From positions 124,001-188,000 of the forward strand of contig LVLI01000156.1 of NCBI GenBank assembly GCA_001687465.1: 64,000 bases of DNA. The letters run 5' to 3'. Both the position numbers and the translations under genes were made by a program. This document shows, in pieces, positions 59,008-64,000 of this stretch. The notes beneath the pieces are model-generated. The model searched no databases. It had not been told where the DNA came from and was given only the letters and a program-made list of their open reading frames with translations. The stretch is from Halocafeteria seosinensis. Its lineage: Eukaryota > Sar > Bigyra > Bicosoecida. Position 1 is the stretch's first letter. Each line of letters starts with the position of its first letter.

Positions 59008-62000
59008 TTAGGCCACCAAATCGCTTTCATCCTCTTTGACGATCACACTATCCAGTGCTGCTGTCGCTGTCTTAAGTCTCGACCTCAGCATCCGCTTTTT
59101 CGGTTTGTTGTTCTCGTAGGTGGTGGCTATATGAGCCTTCATGTATTTGTTCAGAAACAATCCCAGTCCATCTCTGATCAATGCCGTGTCACTGCTGTTA
59201 CCACATCTGGGAAAGAGGACGATGGAAACGAATGACCCAAGCAAACGTATTTGCCGCATACAGCCGTAAACTCACCTTGTGAATACTGCTTTCAGAACAA
59301 CTTCATTGTCGCAAGACTGAAGGATGGCCCCTATACACGCTCGCAAGAACAAAAGAGCCTTCTGTGAAAGATTGGTGAAATCGAATACCTTGAGTACCGC
59401 AATCGAAAGACTGAAATTGGATATCAAGTACGCAAGTAAACGAGCAAGGTTATAAATTTTCCGAGTCTGCACAGCGGAAGACAACATAGTTGGAGAAAGA
59501 GAACAAGTATTGGGGTATTCTCGACTTACCTCATACTCTTCCAGCAGTTTGATGTTGTCCCACAGCGATAGCTGAAATGTGAACTTAATACTCGGCTTCT
59601 CTTCGCACAGTTTTCGTCCCACTACAGCGTAAAAAGGGTTGAAGACTGACTCTTGTCCGCAGCAGTCTACTAAGACCCTCACTATCTCTCGCTCCGCTGA
59701 CCCCTTCAGGTTTAGCTTGAGCAATCTCTCTAGAGCTGAATCTGGGTCAGAAGCACCCATAAGGGCAACAAACACGCTTCGGCGTACGGCAGTATTCATC
59801 CGTTGTTTTCGTGCAAGCTCAAGCAGTTGCGCCTCTTCGCTTCGAACAGTAAGTCCACCTGCTAACTCTTGTTCTTTCGAAGAACCAGTATCTTCCTTGG
59901 ATGCGGAGTTCCCTGCCCAAGTTGATCCAACCAGCCACCATCTCCCCCGTTCGTTAATATTCATAAAGTCTTCCCAACTTGCCCTTACCGTCCGATCACC
60001 AAGGTCGCTTGCTTTCTGGTTACCTAGCTTCGAGAGCCATTTTTTTAAGGTCATCCCTCGTTCGAGCAACTGCTGGTGCGACTGACGCTTCCTGTTATTT
60101 TTGATATCCATGATCATCTCCAGCATTACTTGCAACCTCATACTCATCGAGGTATCGTCTTCTTCTTCAGCGTCATGGGCAATCTGGCTATCCCTAGACA
60201 CAGTGGCTCCCTTCTTCTTCGTAGCCATTTCAACTGTTGCGCCAAAATCCCTTGCTCTGTTTTGGATGATCGAGATAACATCTCGCAGCCCCTCTGGATC
60301 ATCACTTCGCAATTGCCACCCTGTGTACTTGACTAGTACCAGGATTAGCTCGACATCCGATTCGCGGAATCTCCGACTGAGCAACGTTGCAACCTGAACA
60401 ATTAACTGGCTATAAACAATATTGAAAATGTATAAATAGCACAGAAGATGAACCAAGTTTCGTTGTTCGCTTGTATCGGAATCCGTTGAAACCTGCGTAT
60501 CGTCGTTTCCCTCAGTTGCTTCTGCCAGTGACAGTGACTTTGGTAAGTGCAAAATTTCTTGAAGACGATGAGAGATCTTCTCGGCCATATATGCTCCAAC
60601 AGAGTGGCCTACGTAAATATGCAGCGCAGCTATGAGACCCGCATATACCATAATCAAACTCTGAGCAATTTGCTTATTCTGAGTGCATGCCTCCAGAATA
60701 CAAGTCGAAATAATTCCATTAACAACTCCTTTCCCGTGGCCATCATATCTGCGATTGTAGGTTCAAAATCACCGGAGACAGCACCCCGCATTCTGTCAGC
60801 GGGTCATCAACTTACATTCCAGCAATTTCTTTCGCTATTGGCTCTATATTGGCTTCAGCAAGACGGTTTAGCAACCCCTGAAGGATCGAGGCATTCAATG
60901 CAAAGGAATGCAAATGATAACCGTTACGATTGACTTACCTTAATGCGTTTCGTTACTCGGACCACACTATCACTCTTTCCACTATTGCGCAGACTTGGGG
61001 GAACGTATTTTCCTCCTTGCTCACCACTGCGCGAAATGGAGGCTGCAGCCGTCTCTGCGGCATGCTGCGCTTCGTCGACTTCCCGTTTGATGGCCTGCTC
61101 TTTTTTCTCCTTCATTGCTTCTTGCGTTATTCCCAATTCTTCATGTGCATCAGAAGGTCCTGCCTCTCCATAAAGTTTTTCATATTTCGCCCGTCTGCGA
61201 GCAGCAGCGTCTTCGTAGGTTGATTTGTCATTTCCCATCTCTTTATCCTCATTTGGAGCGCTCGAACTGTCGTCCATTTGCTCGTCAGCCTCCAATGCGT
61301 TCGTATCTCCATCCTCCAAAGCGTGCTCATCTTCATCACCGGTGTCCTCTGCCGACAACTCCCCTCCCTCGTCCTCATCACCAGCTAGCTCCTCCTCTGA
61401 TGAGTCCCCATCATTTTCTAGCTCTTCTTCTGATGAATCGTCATCGTGATCTTCTCCTGTGGTATCATCCTCCCCTTCCTCCCCCTCGCTTTCCAACTCT
61501 GACTCCTCATTTCTTGATTGCACTGTCGTCGTTCGGTCTTTTGCTGAGGCCCCGGAGCTACCCCCAAGTTTGTCAAGCCCTTCTAAAAAATTGAAGAATC
61601 CTTCATCGAATCCATCTTTAATATACTCGTTCTTCAATTTCTTCTTAGATTTGTCGACGTTACTCTCTTTCTTACCTGGGCCACCTCCACGAATGCCTAA
61701 CTTTTTTTCTAAATACCTTATCTCTGCATCTTCCGGATCACTGTCTTCTTCCTCTTGTGACTGTGTTTGACTGTATGGTTGCTGTCTTTTTGAATGAGAG
61801 CTTTCAGCAGGCTTATTATGGCTTGTTTTCTGCCTCTTTTGACTCTGGGTGTTGTTTTCCTTGCTGCTCTTGGTCTCCGTAGAGCTCTCATTTGCTATAT
61901 TACGCTTCCCTTGTCCATTGAGACTAACCGCATCAGTCAGAGGGGTCTCTTTCCGCTTTTCTTTATAATGGAGATCCTTCTTCTGTTTCTTGGCTTGACG

Positions 62001-62117
62001 CCGGAGCTTCCGTAATTCCTTCCGCGAGAGCTGCTGCTGCTGCTGCTTCTGACCCTCCGCGGGAGCAGCCCCTCCCATTGCTGTTTTCTTCTTACCTTTG
62101 GCCATTTCCCCTCTCAT
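59008..62117 (-). CDS. NOM1: NOM1/Sgd1-like nucleolar MIF4G-MA3 protein
   Basis: Nucleolar scaffold needed for 18S rRNA processing; it recruits DEAD-box helicases in yeast (Sgd1) and human (NOM1). Seven or more exons from MRGEMAKGKKK (62117) to ...KEDESDLVA (59008). The first about 390 residues are a low-complexity region: Lys/Arg-rich (SRKELRKLRRQAKKQKK), a long Asp/Glu/Ser-rich stretch, then the family hallmark KYVPPSLRNS. Next comes the MIF4G domain, spread over small exons: GLLNRLAEANIEPIAKEIAG, GHSVGAYMAEKISHRLQEIL, LLCYLYIFNIVYSQLIVQV and DVELILVLVKYTGWQLRSDD. The MA3 domain follows (RRSVFVALMGASDPDSALER, NPFYAVVGRKLCEEKPSIKF). The order and motifs match NOM1/Sgd1. Confidence 0.9.
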
Positions 62118-62869
62118 AGCACACTCGTATACATTTCTCCCTAGGTGCCAATACCCTTCAAAGACAAGTTAACAGCTAGTGTACAGGCGTGAACATTTTG
62201 TGAAGTTGAGGTCATCTTGAAGTTTTTCGGGTTGATACGAGGGTAGGTATGCTTCTAAACTTCATGTTTGCAAACTTCTACACTTCGTAAAATTGAGGCC
62301 TTTGCGACTCAGCGCGGCGACTCCGCCGATATTGGATGCGTGCGGTGGATAAATGCGCTACTGTTTGCATATGAGGACGCACATCGGGGTAAAAGTTGTC
62401 AGTGTTTGAATCATACCCCGGACACAGGCTCGCGGAACTAAAACCACTGGTTGTTGCGGTCCATGTAGCGTGAGATCAGGTAGTTCGGTCTAATTGCCGA
62501 ATTGTTGCGGGTTTTATTCTACTAACAGCATCTCTCCGTCTGAATTAAAAAAGTCCGTGGGAAAGTTCTTTGGACGCTGTACAGGCCAGCGTTCCCAGGA
62601 AGAAACTCTCGGATATTCATTGTGATGAGATGTTTCTTCGCCAGACGCACGTACGTATTGCGGTGCTGCGCGGGGAGAACATTTTCGATCGACTTCTTCG
62701 TGTAGGCCTTCCAAGTAGTCTTTCCAAGACTTCTGCAACGTAGCGATTCAGCCTGCAAACACTACCCTGGGTCATCAATGAGCGTGCTTTACGAAGAACT
62801 AATTGCGTACGCATCTAGGAACTCTTTTAGTGTTCTTGCAGTGTGCCACTGATTGCTTCTGTCACTTTG
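62118..62869. other. Region upstream of NOM1 with unresolved short frames
   Basis: About 750 bases. On the minus strand 62514-62814 is open in all three frames for 60-78 codons. The frame LQKSWKDYLEGLHEEVDRKC ...FFNSDGEMLLVE looks the most protein-like and could follow a TTGCAG acceptor at about 62741, but no convincing first exon was found (the upstream ATG at 62814 splices into another frame). Nothing else was seen. Confidence 0.3.
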
Positions 62870-63400
62870 GGTTACTATTAACTTACTAGCTGCCGCCGCG
62901 AATTCACGGTTTTTTGGGTTTCATCGACGTGAATTCCTTTGGGGAGCAAATCTGCTCCTTACGGGAGCCGAAACATGCTCCTGGCTAAATGACAACTACT
63001 CCATCAGCATACTTACCTGGCATAAGGGACATTGTCCAACGCATCGACTACAAGAGTGAACGTAAACCACCGTTTTTAGCTGAGCTTTCTTCGAGGAATG
63101 GTATGTATCCTTCAGTAGAGGGCTGTGGTTACATGTGCTTCTTACTTGCAAGCATCAGTATAGGCTTCGGACGGGACATGTAACAGTTTGATGCTGGTTT
63201 CGTCCAAATTCAGCACAAGATCCGGAGGAGTCAGTAGAGCAGATAGAGCCATTGTGCCATCATAATATTCTCATCCCGAGAAAACTCCTGGTGATACTGG
63301 GACAGCTCACTACGTATTTTACCAAATAGCACATACTCCTTGTGATAAGATATACATTTTCGATGGATAATATGGTATTTGGCGACGCTTCAAGGGGGGC
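62870..63400 (-). pseudogene. Decayed DDE-type transposase fragment
   Basis: Minus-strand pieces in shifting frames: VLFGKIRSELSQYHQEFSRD (63270-63340), then ALSALLTPPDLVLNLDETSI (63142-63252), then SSKKAQLKTVVYVHSCSRC ending QCPLCQ (63017-63100). The LNLDETSI motif is the second-Asp region common in Tc1/pogo-like transposases, and the K-x-x-TxVxxVHxC...QxPLxQ pattern follows it in several protist elements of this group. Stops and frameshifts separate the pieces. The reading is by eye. Confidence 0.4.
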
Positions 63401-63753
63401 CCCCTTTTCTAAATCCGGTATTCGTCTAACCCTAAGTTGTTGGGCCCAAACGATCACAAAGCCGGGTGAAGAACACTTGTGTCGATCTATCTCCGCGATT
63501 CATTGTCCTCAATGTTCCAATCAAACTCACAACCAGTTATTCAGCATAAAATGACAATCCAGACACCCTATATAGAGGTAACAAAAAAACTTTCAAAGTG
63601 CAATCCAAGCATTGTCCGTACCAATTTGAATTCACATTCCTTCGCGACTTAAAGGCGTAGCTTGCCTTATAGTTTACAGACTGTAAATTACAGCTTGTAC
63701 ATGACTTGTTTCGTGATAACACTTATATCGTACAAGATAGTTCCTAAGTGCCA
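63401..63753. other. Intergenic, about 350 bases
   Basis: No supported frame; short frames on both strands only. AT-rich toward the right. Confidence 0.4.
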
Positions 63754-64000
63754 TTATTTCTGAACCAACCGCTGTCCCATACTGCGTCGCAACGCCACGC
63801 TGGAATATTGTTGGTATAACCCTGCAGGTGCTGACAATCTTATACTTCTCTCCAATCCAAGCAGTACCGCGCTCGCTGAAACGGACTGATCACTACTAAC
63901 TGCCGCGAATTCCATTGGAATTTGATAGGAGAATGTTTCAGTTATTTCGAATGAGGTTCCTTCGGGTAGTCCCAGTAACACCGGTACACTTGACGGGGCA
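63754..64000 (-). CDS. C-terminal part of an unknown protein, cut by the window edge
   Basis: The minus strand is open from the window edge to a stop at 63754, at least 81 residues: PVLLGLPEGTSFEITETFSY, then EFAAVSSDQSVSASAVLLGL and YSSVALRRSMGQRLVQK. Balanced composition suggests real coding sequence. The family is not recognised, and the start or upstream exons lie outside the window. Confidence 0.5.
   Translation of the reverse strand, partial: APSSVPVLLGLPEGTSFEITETFSYQIPMEFAAVSSDQSVSASAVLLGLERSIRLSAPAGLYQQYSSVALRRSMGQRLVQK

Noticed and set aside
61225-61449. Serine-rich plus-strand frames opposite the NOM1 acidic region
   Set aside because: They are the complement of GAA/GAT-rich codons of the acidic stretch.

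Overview
The window is nuclear DNA from a microbial eukaryote. Most genes are split by short introns (about 50-90 bases) with GTAAG/GTGAG-type donors and CAG acceptors. The proteins are eukaryotic: MCM5, a Nup192/Nup205-type nucleoporin, vigilin, NOM1, a La-module protein, BAP29/31, and mitochondrial and peroxisomal enzymes. There is no operon structure and no rRNA, recognisable tRNA or CRISPR array. Genes are dense, with several tail-to-tail pairs only 50-120 bases apart. The species cannot be named from sequence alone. Two hints are a cytosolic carboxypeptidase of the tubulin-deglutamylase type, which usually goes with cilia or modified microtubules, and a phosphoglycerate mutase with a mitochondrial-type presequence, as known in stramenopiles. 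A heterotrophic or algal stramenopile-like protist would fit, but this is inference.

Layout: 0.2-9.3 kb holds four minus-strand genes: a BAP29/31-like ER protein, MCM5, a DUF726/TMCO4-type membrane hydrolase, and a mitochondrial thiolase of the trifunctional-protein beta type. An intact hAT transposon occupies about 9.5-12.4 kb. From 12.8 to 31.6 kb come mitochondrial EF-G, a TraB-like membrane protein, a very acidic small nuclear-type protein, the giant nucleoporin, an orphan, a frame-broken AdoHcy hydrolase-like remnant and a secreted RNase T2. From 31.9 to 43.2 kb come a 2,236-residue cytosolic carboxypeptidase, a decayed unknown gene, a small orphan and a DGAT2 acyltransferase. From 44.1 to 55.3 kb come a 1,524-residue multi-KH vigilin, a La-module protein, a peroxisomal 3-ketoacyl-CoA thiolase and a long orphan. 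From 55.8 to 64 kb come a four-pass membrane protein with an SH2-like head, phosphoglycerate mutase, NOM1, a decayed DDE transposase and a partial gene at the edge.

The genes do not form one system. Three belong to lipid metabolism (mitochondrial thiolase, peroxisomal thiolase, DGAT2), and several serve core nuclear and RNA work. The most unusual objects are the SH2-like membrane protein, the broken AdoHcy hydrolase-like gene and the intact hAT element. Exon joins were worked out by hand from splice signals and frame continuity. Where exon lengths are quoted they sum to an open frame; other internal boundaries are approximate.
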